Assembly: GCA_039815825.1 (NCBI GenBank)
Contig: JBCBYO010000005.1
Span: forward strand, 50,390-114,389
Source of the DNA: JBCBDX01 sp039815825
Lineage (GTDB): Bacteria > Pseudomonadota > Alphaproteobacteria > Rhizobiales > Rhizobiaceae
Reading direction: 5' to 3'
Length of the DNA stretch: 64,000 nt
Below are positions 25,279 through 34,704 of this stretch, piece by piece. A program made the position numbers and the translations under genes. Below the pieces are notes generated by a model. It worked only from the letters and a program-made list of their open reading frames with translations. It did not search any database and was not told the DNA's origin. Positions within the stretch are counted from its first letter, which is position 1; the number at the start of each line of letters is the position of its first letter.

Positions 25279-26238
25279 ATGAGAAGGCTATTCGACCGGC
25301 GCGCACATAAAATTACGCGCAATCTGTTGCTTGCAGGACTTTTGGTATTTGGCGGCTCATTTATCGGAAAAACATTTTCCGCTGGAAAAGCTCACGCGTC
25401 CGAAGTCCGCGTTATCGTGAACAATGAAGTGGTCACGAGTTATGACATTTCGCGCCGCGTCGCTTTTTTGCGTCTTCAAAGACGTTCCGGCAATCTCAAC
25501 AGTGCTGCCGTAGAGCAGCTGACGGAAGAAGCGTTAAAGCGCTCGGCGATCCGGCGTGCCGGCATTCGTATTCCCGATTCCATGGTTGATAGCGCCTACG
25601 CGAACTTTGCTAGAAACAACAATTTGAGTACGGGGCAATTAACCAACGTCCTGAACCAGTCCGGCGTAACAACCAAGCACTTCAAAGAGTTTATTCGCAA
25701 TCAGATCGGTTGGGGACAGACACTGCGTGCACGCGAGCGTGCCACTGGTGGCGGACTGATGAGCGAGCAGGATGTGGTTGCCAAAATGCTCGAACAAGGT
25801 GGGCCTAAGCCGACATCGACCGAATATATCTTGCAACAGGTTATATTTGTGGTGCCGCAAGACGCCCGCGGGAGCATGCGCGCGCGCGTTCAGGAAGCCA
25901 ACAACATGCGTGGACTGGTCCAGAACTGTGAGCAGACGCTGAGCTTGGCTCAGGGATTACGTGATGTTTCGGTCCGCGATCTTGGTCGCCGTTTGGAGCT
26001 TGAACTGCCTGAAGACTGGAAAGACTTTGTCTCCGGATTGCAAACGGGCCAAACCACGCGTGTGCGCGAAACACCGCGCGGTGCCGAGTTTATCGTTGTT
26101 TGTCGCGCCCGAACGGTAAGCGATGACCGTGTCGCGCAGCTGGAGTTTTCGACCGAGGCACTGGAGGCTGACGGTGGAGGCGCCGGGGCAGACTTCTTGC
26201 AGGAATTGCGGGAGAGCGCCCGAATAGAGCGGCGCTAA
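25279..26238 (+). CDS. surA: SurA-like periplasmic chaperone / peptidyl-prolyl isomerase
   Basis: A 319-residue exported protein in the SurA position downstream of lptD. A long signal (basic start, hydrophobic LLLAGLLVFGGSFIG, cleavage near AHA-SEV) is followed by the SurA N-domain (VRVIVNNEVVTSYDISRRVAFLRLQ...) and one parvulin-like region (about 175-285, including EYILQQVIFVVP). Only one PPIase domain fits in this length, against two in E. coli SurA. It probably chaperones outer-membrane proteins such as LptD. A GGAG site precedes the ATG. Confidence 0.85.
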   Translation: MRRLFDRRAHKITRNLLLAGLLVFGGSFIGKTFSAGKAHASEVRVIVNNEVVTSYDISRRVAFLRLQRRSGNLNSAAVEQLTEEALKRSAIRRAGIRIPDSMVDSAYANFARNNNLSTGQLTNVLNQSGVTTKHFKEFIRNQIGWGQTLRARERATGGGLMSEQDVVAKMLEQGGPKPTSTEYILQQVIFVVPQDARGSMRARVQEANNMRGLVQNCEQTLSLAQGLRDVSVRDLGRRLELELPEDWKDFVSGLQTGQTTRVRETPRGAEFIVVCRARTVSDDRVAQLEFSTEALEADGGGAGADFLQELRESARIERR

Positions 26239-26246
26239 AAGAGGCT

Positions 26247-27272
26247 GTGACACTTCACTTGGACAAACCAATCGCCGTTAGCTGCGGCGATCCATCGGGC
26301 ATTGGTCCCGATGTAATCCTCGCCGCCATTTGCATGCAAACTGACCCTTTGCCTCCTTTCGTCTGCTTTGGCGATCCGGACCAGCTTGCTTTGAGGGCCG
26401 AGCTGCTCGGGCTAAACGTGGATGTTAGCGTGCTGGTTACACCGTCTGATGCGTTTGATGCCGCACCCCGATCACTGCCGGTGGTACCTTTGTCAGCCCG
26501 CTTTGCCGAACAACCCGGAAAGGCAACCGCCGATCATGCAAAAGGCATCCTGGAAGCTATTGAACGAGCCGTTCAGGGTGCGGTCGATGGCAAATTTTGC
26601 GGTGTTGTTACCGCTCCAATCGCGAAAAAACCGCTTTACGATGCCGGTTTTCAACATCCTGGCCACACCGAATTTCTCGGTGAGCTAGCAGGGCGAATTG
26701 ACCCTAACCGCGCGCGCGCCGTCATGATGATTGCAGGTCCTGAGTTGAGAACCGTTCCGGTGACCATTCATATCCCGCTGGCCGACGTTCCTTCTGCGTT
26801 GAAGCAAGCCGATATTGAGGAGACAATTGAGATCGTCCATCGGGACCTTCAAAGCCGGTTTGGCATAAGCGCTCCCCGCATTGCGGTAGCGGGGTTGAAC
26901 CCACATGCAGGGGAAAGCGGAGCACTGGGTGTAGAAGATGATACGGTTGTTGCACCGGCCGTTACCCGTAAGCGTGCCGTAGGCCTGGATGTACGCGGTC
27001 CATTGCCCGCAGATACCATGTTCCATGCGGCCGCCCGTACAGCCTATGACGCGGCGATCTGCATGTATCACGATCAAGCGTTGATCCCCGCCAAGACACT
27101 GGCTTTCGACGATGGTGTCAACATCACGCTGGGCTTGCCGTTTATCCGCACTTCGCCGGATCACGGCACAGCTTTCGATATTGCCGGTACAGGCAAGGCG
27201 CGACCTGACAGTTTCATTGCTGCTTTGCGCGCGTGCGAGACGATGGCGCTGTTCGAAGGTCAACAGGCGTGA
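26247..27272 (+). CDS. pdxA: 4-hydroxythreonine-4-phosphate dehydrogenase
   Basis: PdxA oxidises 4-phosphohydroxy-threonine in the DXP-dependent pathway to pyridoxal phosphate. It is 341 residues long. Start GTG at 26247 yields MTLHLDKPIAVSCGDPSGIGPDVI. The metal-binding histidines are seen in PGHTEFL (with Thr), NPHAGE and MYHDQALIP, and the substrate region in TSPDHGTAFDIAG. The stop overlaps the first base of rsmA. surA-pdxA-rsmA is a conserved order. Confidence 0.95.
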   Translation: MTLHLDKPIAVSCGDPSGIGPDVILAAICMQTDPLPPFVCFGDPDQLALRAELLGLNVDVSVLVTPSDAFDAAPRSLPVVPLSARFAEQPGKATADHAKGILEAIERAVQGAVDGKFCGVVTAPIAKKPLYDAGFQHPGHTEFLGELAGRIDPNRARAVMMIAGPELRTVPVTIHIPLADVPSALKQADIEETIEIVHRDLQSRFGISAPRIAVAGLNPHAGESGALGVEDDTVVAPAVTRKRAVGLDVRGPLPADTMFHAAARTAYDAAICMYHDQALIPAKTLAFDDGVNITLGLPFIRTSPDHGTAFDIAGTGKARPDSFIAALRACETMALFEGQQA

Positions 27273-28120
27273 TGGTAAAGGATGATAAGGCTATCGATGG
27301 TCTCCCACCCTTGCGAAAAGTAATTGACCAATATGACCTCATCGCAAAGAAAGCGCTGGGTCAAAACTTCCTTCTTGACCTCAACCTCACTTCAAAAATC
27401 GCTCGTGCTGCAGGCAACCTGTCTGATCGTAACGTGATTGAAGTCGGCCCGGGACCAGGTGGTCTGACACGCGCCCTTCTGATGGAAGGCGCAGCTCATG
27501 TGACAGCGATCGAGCGTGACCCACGCGCGCTTCCCGCCTTGGCAGACATTGGTGAGCGCTACCCGGAAAGGTTGAGGGTGATCGAAGGTGACGCGTTGGA
27601 AACCGACTTCGTGGCCCTTTCCGACCGAAACACGATCATCGTCGCGAACTTGCCTTATAATATTGGCACCGAGCTCCTCACCCGTTGGCTTGCCGCAAAA
27701 GTATGGCCACCTTTCTATCAGTCCATGACATTGATGTTTCAGCGTGAAGTTGCGCTTCGTATCGTCGCCCAGCCTGAAACCAACCATTATGGGCGTCTTG
27801 CCGTGCTGGCGCAGTGGCGTGCCGAGCCGAGCATTGCCTTTGATGTTCCGCCGCAGGCTTTCTGGCCACCACCGAAAGTCACATCATCGGTTGTTCATCT
27901 GGTGCCGCGTGACAAGCCAATTGACGTCCCGCTCCGCGCCCTTGAAACGGTGACCAAACACGCATTTGGCCAACGCAGAAAAATGCTGCGCCAAAGCTTG
28001 AAGCCGATTGGTGGGCAATCCCTGCTAGCGCGTGCTGATATTGACCCAACCCGACGCGCCGAGACACTCAGCGTTCAAGAATTTTGTCTGCTTGCTAATC
28101 TTTTTGCCGCGACCGACTGA
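27272..28120 (+). CDS. rsmA: 16S rRNA (adenine-1518/1519-N6)-dimethyltransferase
   Basis: RsmA (KsgA) dimethylates two adjacent adenines near the 3' end of 16S rRNA, a late step in 30S maturation. The 282-residue protein has KKALGQNFLLDLN, the SAM site VIEVGPGPGGLTRALL and the catalytic NLPYNIGT motif, followed by LMFQREVALRI. The ATG at 27272 shares a base with the pdxA stop; an upstream GTG at 27233 is rejected. Convergent with gmk. Confidence 0.96.
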   Translation: MVKDDKAIDGLPPLRKVIDQYDLIAKKALGQNFLLDLNLTSKIARAAGNLSDRNVIEVGPGPGGLTRALLMEGAAHVTAIERDPRALPALADIGERYPERLRVIEGDALETDFVALSDRNTIIVANLPYNIGTELLTRWLAAKVWPPFYQSMTLMFQREVALRIVAQPETNHYGRLAVLAQWRAEPSIAFDVPPQAFWPPPKVTSSVVHLVPRDKPIDVPLRALETVTKHAFGQRRKMLRQSLKPIGGQSLLARADIDPTRRAETLSVQEFCLLANLFAATD

Positions 28121-28129
28121 ATAATACAC

Positions 28130-28777
28130 TCAACCCTTGCCCAATAGGCCATCTACGAAGCCGAAAAGGCCGGGGCGCCGTGCCCGTTTGAGCCGTTCGG
28201 CCGTGACGATGGAGCGAACAGATTCATAGGCGGTATTCAGATCATCATTGATGATGACATAGTCATACTCGTTCCAGCGGCTAATTTCCTCACGAGCATT
28301 GACCAGACGTTTTGCTATCACCTCGGGGGCATCCTCGGCCCGCCGATTGAGCCGGGCCTCCAATTCCTCGAGCGACGGCGGCAAAATAAAGACCGAAACC
28401 ACGTCGGCGCGCACTTTTTCCATCATCTGCAACCCACCCTGCACATCGATGTCAAAAAGCATATCGCGACCAGCACTCATGGCATCTTCGACCGGAGCGC
28501 GCGGTGTTGCATAGTAATTTCCGTGAACCTGTGCATGCTCAATAAACTCATCATTGTCGCGCATGCGCAAAAATGTCTTTTCATCAATGAAGCTGTAATG
28601 GACGCCTTCGATCTCACTGCCCCGTCGTCCGCGTGTGGTCACGCTCACTGAGAGTTCAAAGGACTCGTCCTGCTCCAAGAGATTACGGGCGATCGTCGAC
28701 TTTCCGGCGCCCGAAGGTGACGACAGTACGAGCATCAAACCACGGCGTTGAATGCCAAAGCGATTTGCGTCAGCCAT
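28130..28777 (-). CDS. gmk: Guanylate kinase
   Basis: Converts GMP to GDP with ATP. It is 215 residues long, with the P-loop SSPSGAGKSTIAR near residue 20, the GMP-binding stretch VTTRGRRGSEIEGVHYSFIDE, HGNYYATPRAPVE, FDIDVQGGLQM and SVFILPPSLEELEARL. It is the last gene of the minus-strand fab-mltG-yicC-gmk run. Confidence 0.97.
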   Translation of the reverse strand: MADANRFGIQRRGLMLVLSSPSGAGKSTIARNLLEQDESFELSVSVTTRGRRGSEIEGVHYSFIDEKTFLRMRDNDEFIEHAQVHGNYYATPRAPVEDAMSAGRDMLFDIDVQGGLQMMEKVRADVVSVFILPPSLEELEARLNRRAEDAPEVIAKRLVNAREEISRWNEYDYVIINDDLNTAYESVRSIVTAERLKRARRPGLFGFVDGLLGKG

Positions 28778-28797
28778 ATATCTCCCCTGGAAACAAC

Positions 28798-29697
28798 CTA
28801 TTGCAGGTTCTGCACCTGCTCGCGCATTTGATCAATAACGGCTTTCATCTGAAGCCCAATGGCCGTCAACGCTTTTGAACCAGATTTGGAGCAAAGCGTA
28901 TTGGCCTCTCGGTTGAATTCCTGTGTCAGAAAGTCGAGCCGACGACCGATGACTTTACCCTCGTCGATCAATGCCCGACCGGCATCAATATGGGTTTTGA
29001 GTCGGTCGATCTCTTCGCGAATATCAGCTTTTGTGACCAGTATAGCCGCCTCGGCCGCAAGACGTTGAGGATCGATCGCAGCATCGCTGCCTACAAGCCA
29101 ATTTAGTTGCCGGCTAAACCGCTCTTTTATGGCTTCAGGCTGACTTTCTGGGTCTGCCTCCGCGTCCGCAATCAGCTTCGCCATACTCTTTAATTGTTGA
29201 GTGAGAATACCGACAAGCGCGGCCCCCTCCTCCTCGCGAACGATGACCAATTGTGTGAGGGCTTCACCGATGATTTGAGGCAGCAAATCCTTGAGCGTTG
29301 GATCATCCGGGTCTAACGCAGCGCCACCATCTTCTGTCGTGACAACACCGCGCAACGCAAGAAGCCCCTCTAAAGTGGGCGGTGGTAGATCCAAATCCTT
29401 TGAAGCGGTCAAAGCTTGTGTATGGAGGGCGCGTAACACAGGCAAGTCTATCGTCGGACCATCTTTCCCCACCGCGCGGTCAACAATGAGAAAAACCTGG
29501 ACATTTCCGCGCGCCAACCGCTCGGAGACCTGCTTCTTGATCGAAGCCTCTTGAGGTTCCAGCCCTGACGGCATACGCATCTTGATGTCCAGGCCTTTGC
29601 CGTTGACAGACCGAATATCGCAGCGACACACATATTCTCCGGCAGTGCGCTGCGCGGAGCCAAATCCTGTCATGCTTTGCGGTCGCGCTGCCACCAA
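28798..29697 (-). CDS. yicC: YicC family endoribonuclease-like protein
   Basis: A 299-residue YicC/YloC family protein; E. coli YicC has been reported as an endoribonuclease that affects small-RNA stability. Recognised by SMTGFGSAQRT near the N-terminus, RSVNGKGLDIKMRMP, the DIREEIDRLKTHIDAGRALI block and the C-terminal GRRLDFLTQEFNREANTLCSKS. The start is taken as TTG at 29697, next to the mltG stop; an ATG at 29673 is equally possible and would remove eight residues. Confidence 0.9.
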   Translation of the reverse strand: MVAARPQSMTGFGSAQRTAGEYVCRCDIRSVNGKGLDIKMRMPSGLEPQEASIKKQVSERLARGNVQVFLIVDRAVGKDGPTIDLPVLRALHTQALTASKDLDLPPPTLEGLLALRGVVTTEDGGAALDPDDPTLKDLLPQIIGEALTQLVIVREEEGAALVGILTQQLKSMAKLIADAEADPESQPEAIKERFSRQLNWLVGSDAAIDPQRLAAEAAILVTKADIREEIDRLKTHIDAGRALIDEGKVIGRRLDFLTQEFNREANTLCSKSGSKALTAIGLQMKAVIDQMREQVQNLQ

Positions 29698-30849
29698 TTA
29701 GTTACCTGACCCGCCCTGCGACTGAGTTTCAGCCTCTGCCTCACGTTGGCGCTCTATTTCACGCCAGCGCGCGACGTTTCGATTATGTTCTTCCAACGTC
29801 TTTGCAAATGCGTGCCCACCCGTTCCATCGGCGACAAAGAAGAGGTCCTCTGTTTGCGCCGGATTAGCCACAGCCTCCAGTGATGCGCGACCCGGGATCG
29901 CGATTGGCCCCGGTGGCAGGCCCGGGATCGTATAGGTGTTATAGTCAGTTGGCGTATCAATATCAGATCGGAAAATGGGGCGATCAGCCGGTTTGCCTTC
30001 ACCGCCGAATATTCCGTAGATAATGGTTGGATCAGACTGCAAGCGCATACCCTGATTGAGCCGGTTTACAAAAACAGCTGCCACCAGCGGTCGTTCTTCA
30101 GCGACACCGGTTTCCTTCTCCACAATAGACGCAAGCGTCACAAATTCCTCAACTGTCGATATGGGAAGATCGGGGCTACGCTTTTCCCAAATCTGGCTAA
30201 CCATGCGTTCCTGCTGTGCTTGCATGCGTGCGATCAATTCAGCCCGGTCTGTACCGCGACCGAATTTCTGCGTATCTGCGATCAAGCTGCCTTCCGATGG
30301 AAGGGTTTCCGGCACATCACCGGTAAGAAACTGATTGGCTTTAATTTCTTCGATCGCCCGAAAGACTGTCCAACCTTCTACGACCGTGAGCGGATATAAA
30401 ATCGCCTTACCATCGACAAGCTTGTCCATGATCTCTTTCATGGAGGCACCGGCGGCTATGTCATATTCACCGGCTTTCAGCTCGTTTTCATTACCATACA
30501 CCCGCACGCCGTACTCAAAGATACGCGAGTTTGAAATCAAACCTTCTCGCCGCAAGCCATTAGCCACTTGGGCAACATTAGCGCCTGAACGCACCGTATA
30601 AGTGGTACCAACTTCATGGGGGCCGGCGGCCTCAAACTGCGCCTGACCGAAAAATAGTGCGGCACCAAGTGCCAAGAGCCCAAATACCAGACAAGAGAAC
30701 AGGAAGTTGAAAAACACAACGAACTGGTTTCGCGCGCCACGATTCTTCCGGCGCTTGCCGCTATTGTTCTGCGGCTCGTCAGGGTTCGCTTGGCCTGTGT
30801 TTTGAATATTTTGGTCCGCGGCGCGGCCAAATCTTACTGGATCACTCAA
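29698..30849 (-). CDS. mltG: Endolytic murein transglycosylase
   Basis: MltG cuts nascent glycan strands in the periplasm and sets strand length. The 383-residue protein has a basic, disordered cytoplasmic N-terminus (KRRKNRGARNQ), one membrane helix (about 43-67), a LysM-like domain and the catalytic YceG domain with TLASIVEKETGVAEERPLVAAVFVNRL, including the catalytic Glu, and LQSDPTIIYG. The TTG start at 30849 is supported by an AGAGG site seven bases upstream. The C-terminal 25 residues are rich in Glu and Gln. Confidence 0.93.
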   Translation of the reverse strand: MSDPVRFGRAADQNIQNTGQANPDEPQNNSGKRRKNRGARNQFVVFFNFLFSCLVFGLLALGAALFFGQAQFEAAGPHEVGTTYTVRSGANVAQVANGLRREGLISNSRIFEYGVRVYGNENELKAGEYDIAAGASMKEIMDKLVDGKAILYPLTVVEGWTVFRAIEEIKANQFLTGDVPETLPSEGSLIADTQKFGRGTDRAELIARMQAQQERMVSQIWEKRSPDLPISTVEEFVTLASIVEKETGVAEERPLVAAVFVNRLNQGMRLQSDPTIIYGIFGGEGKPADRPIFRSDIDTPTDYNTYTIPGLPPGPIAIPGRASLEAVANPAQTEDLFFVADGTGGHAFAKTLEEHNRNVARWREIERQREAEAETQSQGGSGN

Positions 30850-30977
30850 ACCAAAACCTCTGAAAAAGATTGGAACGCATCGAATCAGGCTACGTTAGGT
30901 AAGCTACCGTATTCACTTCTTGCTTTCATCGTATCGCTGGTGACTTGGGCGCTGATTGTGGCAAGAAAGTGCGATTT

Positions 30978-32240
30978 CTATGACACAAATCGTTTCAAAA
31001 CCAAAGTTGCATTGGTACCGCCAAACCCAAACGAGTTGGACAAGGCAACATTGACTTCTCTTTCACGCGCTTTGTGCGGCACCAAGTCGATCGCACTTTC
31101 AACGTCAGGGTTTTCCAGGTTGATAGTCGGTGGCACGATCTGGTCGCGAATGGCTAACGTTGAGAAAATGGCTTCCACAGCACCCGCTGCGCCGAGGAGG
31201 TGACCAATGCAAGACTTGGTGGAGGACATGGAAACGTTCGCCGCGTGATCACCAAGCATGCGTTCAACGGCGCCAAGCTCAATCGTATCGGCCATCGTCG
31301 ATGTGCCATGGGCGTTGATATAGTCGATATCGGTGGCATCGACGCCTGCATTCCGCAAAGCCGCTTTCATGCAACGCTCGGCACCTTCGCCGTCTTCTGA
31401 CGGTGCCGTGATATGGTAAGCATCGCCGGAGAGGCCATAACCCACAACTTCCGCGTAAATCTTGGCACCACGCGCCTTTGCGTGCTCCAACTCTTCCACA
31501 ACGACGACCCCCGCACCTTCGCCCATGACAAAACCATCACGATCACGGTCATAGGGACGCGATGCTTTTTCGGGCTCATTATTGCGATGCGTGGAAAGTG
31601 CTTTGCATGCCGCAAATCCGGCTATCGAGATCCGGCTGATCGGCGATTCCGTACCACCTGCCACCATCACGTCTGCATCGCCAAACATGATGAGCCGGGA
31701 TGCATCGCCGATAGCGTGTGCGCCTGTCGAACACGCAGTCACAACGGAGTGGTTTGGGCCACGCAAACCGTGCTTGATCGATACCTGACCACCAGCCAAA
31801 TTAATTAAGCGGCCCGGAATAAAGAATGGCGACACACGGCGAGGGCCACGGTCTCGCAAGGTGTAGCCCGCCTCCACGATCCCTTCGATTCCGCCAATCC
31901 CGGATCCGATCAAAACACCCGTCGATGTCTGATCCTCATCGCTTTCAGGGTGCCAATCGGCATCATCAAGCGCTTGCTGCGCTGCTGCGACAGCATATGT
32001 AATAAACGGATCGACTTTTCGCTGTTCTTTCGGTTCCATCCAATCATCAGGATTGAATGTACCGTTTGAACCATCGCCAAATGGCAGGCGACACGCGATC
32101 TGCGCAGCCAGATCATCGACCTCAAATTCTTCAATGCGGCGCGCACCGGATTTACCCGCGAGGAGGTTTTTCCAAGTGGTGTCGACGTTTGCCCCGAGAG
32201 GCGAAACCATTCCGATGCCAGTTATGACGACGCGGCGCAT
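30978..32240 (-). CDS. fabF: 3-oxoacyl-[ACP] synthase II
   Basis: FabF elongates acyl-ACP chains with malonyl-ACP. The 420-residue enzyme has the catalytic triad: Cys170 in VVTACSTGAHAIGDA, His in INAHGTSTMADTIEL and His in CIGHLLGAAGAVEA. The ATG at 32240 (MRRVVITGIGMVSPLG) is the family start; 17 upstream in-frame residues are not. It lies directly after acpP and before mltG, the standard order. Confidence 0.97.
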   Translation of the reverse strand: MRRVVITGIGMVSPLGANVDTTWKNLLAGKSGARRIEEFEVDDLAAQIACRLPFGDGSNGTFNPDDWMEPKEQRKVDPFITYAVAAAQQALDDADWHPESDEDQTSTGVLIGSGIGGIEGIVEAGYTLRDRGPRRVSPFFIPGRLINLAGGQVSIKHGLRGPNHSVVTACSTGAHAIGDASRLIMFGDADVMVAGGTESPISRISIAGFAACKALSTHRNNEPEKASRPYDRDRDGFVMGEGAGVVVVEELEHAKARGAKIYAEVVGYGLSGDAYHITAPSEDGEGAERCMKAALRNAGVDATDIDYINAHGTSTMADTIELGAVERMLGDHAANVSMSSTKSCIGHLLGAAGAVEAIFSTLAIRDQIVPPTINLENPDVESAIDLVPHKAREREVNVALSNSFGFGGTNATLVLKRFVS

Positions 32241-32301
32241 GATGAAAGGATAAGGCAAGTAGGCGTTGATCGGGTTGCGCTCGGGGCACAACCCTTAATG
32301 A

Positions 32302-32538
32302 TCAAGCGGCGTTCTTTTCGATGAATTTGACAGCGTCACCGACGGTCAAAATTGTTTCGGCGGCATCATCAGGAATTTCGACGCCGAACTCTTCTTCAAA
32401 TGCCATAACGAGTTCAACTGTATCCAAGCTGTCTGCGCCCAGATCGTCAATGAAGCTTGCGCCTTCTGATACTTTTTCAGCATCAACGCTCAGATGCTCG
32501 ACAACGATCTTTTTTACGCGCTCTGCAACGTCGCTCAT
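32302..32538 (-). CDS. acpP: Acyl carrier protein
   Basis: A 78-residue acidic ACP carrying growing fatty acyl chains on a 4'-phosphopantetheine. The attachment serine is Ser37 in GADSLDTVELVM. The ATG at 32538 gives MSDVAERVKKIVVEHL; a longer frame beginning at 32553 is not family-like. It sits between fabG and fabF. Confidence 0.98.
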   Translation of the reverse strand: MSDVAERVKKIVVEHLSVDAEKVSEGASFIDDLGADSLDTVELVMAFEEEFGVEIPDDAAETILTVGDAVKFIEKNAA

Positions 32539-32659
32539 AAATATGTCCCTCAATTAAGGTTACCGTTTGGTTGGGTTCGATATCCGTTGCGTCCTCGTCA
32601 TGCAAGCCGAAAGGCGTCAGACAGACGTGAACAGAACAGATTGTTGATAAGCCTTACGG

Positions 32660-33397
32660 CTAGATCATGGCCATTCCACCATTGATATGAATGGTTTGGC
32701 CGGTGATATAGGCGGCAGATTCCGAAGCAAGCCATGTAACCGCTGAGGCGACCTCAGTACCGGTTCCCATGCGTTTCATTGGAATTGCGCCCATAATAGC
32801 GTCTTTTTGCTTGTCGTTGAGCTTTTCCGTCATTGCGCTTTCGATAAAACCCGGGGCAACGCAGTTGACGGTTACGTTACGTGTGGCGATTTCCATCGCC
32901 AAAGACTTGGAAAAGCCGATCAAACCGGCCTTGGAGGCGCAATAATTGGCCTGACCGGGGTTGCCTGTTACGCCCACAACGGAGGTAATGTTGATAATCC
33001 GGCCAGTGCGGCGGCGCATCATGGGATGCGTGAGCGCTTTAGTCAGGCGAAAAACAGCGGTCAAATTGATGGCGATAACGGCATCCCAATCGGCTTGCGG
33101 CATGCGCACAAATAGCCCGTCCTTCGTGATGCCTGCGTTGTTGACGAGAATATCGACACCTTCGAGTACTTCCTCTGCCTTGGCAGCCAAAGCATCCACA
33201 GCTTCCAGATCGGAAAGGTTGGCGGGCAAAACATGGGTACGTTCACCCAAATCAGATGCGAGCGCCTGCAATTTTTCTTCACGCGTGCCGTGAAGACCAA
33301 CAATGGCCCCTTGCGCGTGCAGAGAACGGGCGATGTCTTCGCCAATACCGCCGGATGCGCCAGTAACCAGCGCTTTCTTGCCTGTCAGATCGATCAT
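32660..33397 (-). CDS. fabG: 3-oxoacyl-[ACP] reductase
   Basis: An NADPH-dependent SDR that reduces beta-ketoacyl-ACP. It is 245 residues long, with TGASGGIGEDIA at the cofactor site, NNAGIT, the serine of NITSVVGVTGN and the YCASKAGLIGFSK active site, and ends ITGQTIHINGGMAMI. The ATG at 33397 (MIDLTGKKALVTGAS) is chosen; a longer frame overlapping fabD is rejected. Confidence 0.97.
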   Translation of the reverse strand: MIDLTGKKALVTGASGGIGEDIARSLHAQGAIVGLHGTREEKLQALASDLGERTHVLPANLSDLEAVDALAAKAEEVLEGVDILVNNAGITKDGLFVRMPQADWDAVIAINLTAVFRLTKALTHPMMRRRTGRIINITSVVGVTGNPGQANYCASKAGLIGFSKSLAMEIATRNVTVNCVAPGFIESAMTEKLNDKQKDAIMGAIPMKRMGTGTEVASAVTWLASESAAYITGQTIHINGGMAMI

Positions 33398-33435
33398 GAT
33401 TTTCCCGTATTTATTATTATGTGGCCAATCCGGCC

Positions 33436-34368
33436 TCAAGCTTCCAGGAAGGCTTCTATATCGGCTGGTGTGTTTATGGCAACGCCAGAAAGCTCGCGAT
33501 TGATACGCCGCGCAAGTCCGGTCAGCACCTTGCCTGAACCAATTTCCGCCAGTTTGGTGACGCCATTGGCACCGAACCACTCCACGGTTTCACGCCAGCG
33601 CACCTGACCTGTCACCTGATTGACGAGATCTTCAACGATTTGGGCGGGATCGGTGGTCGGTGCCACGTTCACATTGGTGACGACCGGAATTTTTGGCGTA
33701 TTGACCGTAACCTCACTTAGCGCTTGTCGCATGGCATCGGCTGCTGGCGCCATCAACGCGGAGTGGAAAGGTGCAGAAACCGGCAACATCACGGCGCGTT
33801 TGGCGCCTTTTCCCTTTGCAGCTTCGGCAGCTGCCTCAACGGGTGCTTTTGCGCCGGAGATAACCAATTGTCCGCCGCCATTGTCATTGGCGATTTGGCA
33901 GACACCGCCCTCGGAAGCATCGTTGCAAAGCGCTGCGACATCCGCTGCTTCCAACCCGATAATGGCGGCCATAGCGCCCTCGCCCACTGGCACGGCAGCC
34001 TGCATGGCATCGCCTCTGATACGCAAAAGCCGCGCTGTATCGGCCAACGAAAAAGTACCGACCGCCGCGTGCGCTGCGTACTCACCCAGCGAGTGGCCCG
34101 CCGCGTAGGACGCTGAACCCACTTCAAAACCTCTAGCCTCAAGCACGCGCACCACCGCCATTGAAACTGCCATCAAGGCTGGCTGTGCGTTAGCAGTGAG
34201 CGTTAATTCATCATCCGGCCCCTCAAACATCAGGGTGGAGAGTTTTTGACCGAGCGCCTCGTCGATTTCTTCGAAGACAGCGCGCGCCTCTGGAAAAGCA
34301 TCGGCCAATTCCTTGCCCATGCCGACAGACTGCGAGCCTTGGCCGGGAAAAGTCAAAGATAGTGTCAT
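33436..34368 (-). CDS. fabD: Malonyl-CoA:ACP transacylase
   Basis: Loads malonyl groups onto ACP. The 310-residue enzyme has PGQGSQSVGMGKEL at the start, the nucleophile Ser93 in GHSLGEYAA and the catalytic His in SAPFHSALM near 203. First gene of the fabD-fabG-acpP-fabF run. Confidence 0.97.
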   Translation of the reverse strand: MTLSLTFPGQGSQSVGMGKELADAFPEARAVFEEIDEALGQKLSTLMFEGPDDELTLTANAQPALMAVSMAVVRVLEARGFEVGSASYAAGHSLGEYAAHAAVGTFSLADTARLLRIRGDAMQAAVPVGEGAMAAIIGLEAADVAALCNDASEGGVCQIANDNGGGQLVISGAKAPVEAAAEAAKGKGAKRAVMLPVSAPFHSALMAPAADAMRQALSEVTVNTPKIPVVTNVNVAPTTDPAQIVEDLVNQVTGQVRWRETVEWFGANGVTKLAEIGSGKVLTGLARRINRELSGVAINTPADIEAFLEA

Positions 34369-34704
34369 GGGGCAAAACTCCGCCTCGCTTAGATGTGCCG
34401 CGGGGGTGTAACGGGATGGGATGCGGAGTCAATGGGAAAGGTTAAAGAGTGCTGCAACCGGCTGTTCTTTCAAAAAATGTGCGAAGACCGGCGGTTTGCA
34501 CCTCATCAACTTCCTTCAACAAGCAGCGTCGGCGATTTCACAAACTCCAAATTATGGGCAAGTCAGCTTCGGTGCGCAATTGCTGCGGCTAGTTGTCGTC
34601 CCGCATTACTTGCGGCCACTTTCCCCTCGCAGATGGCAACCAAATAGTTTAAAGTCTCATTTGATTGGGTTTCGCCAACATCCGGATATCATTAAGTTTC
34701 TGCC
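34369..34704. other. Intergenic region upstream of fabD and the desaturase gene
   Basis: 336 bp without a credible gene, between divergent fabD and the desaturase. It must hold both promoters. I see a weak 5-bp inverted repeat (CCGCA / TGCGG, 34601-34615) and an AT-rich stretch near 34640-34690, but no element I can name. Confidence 0.6.

Noticed and set aside
26685..27263. 192-codon open frame on the minus strand
   Set aside because: Antisense to pdxA, whose metal-binding histidines show that it is the real gene.
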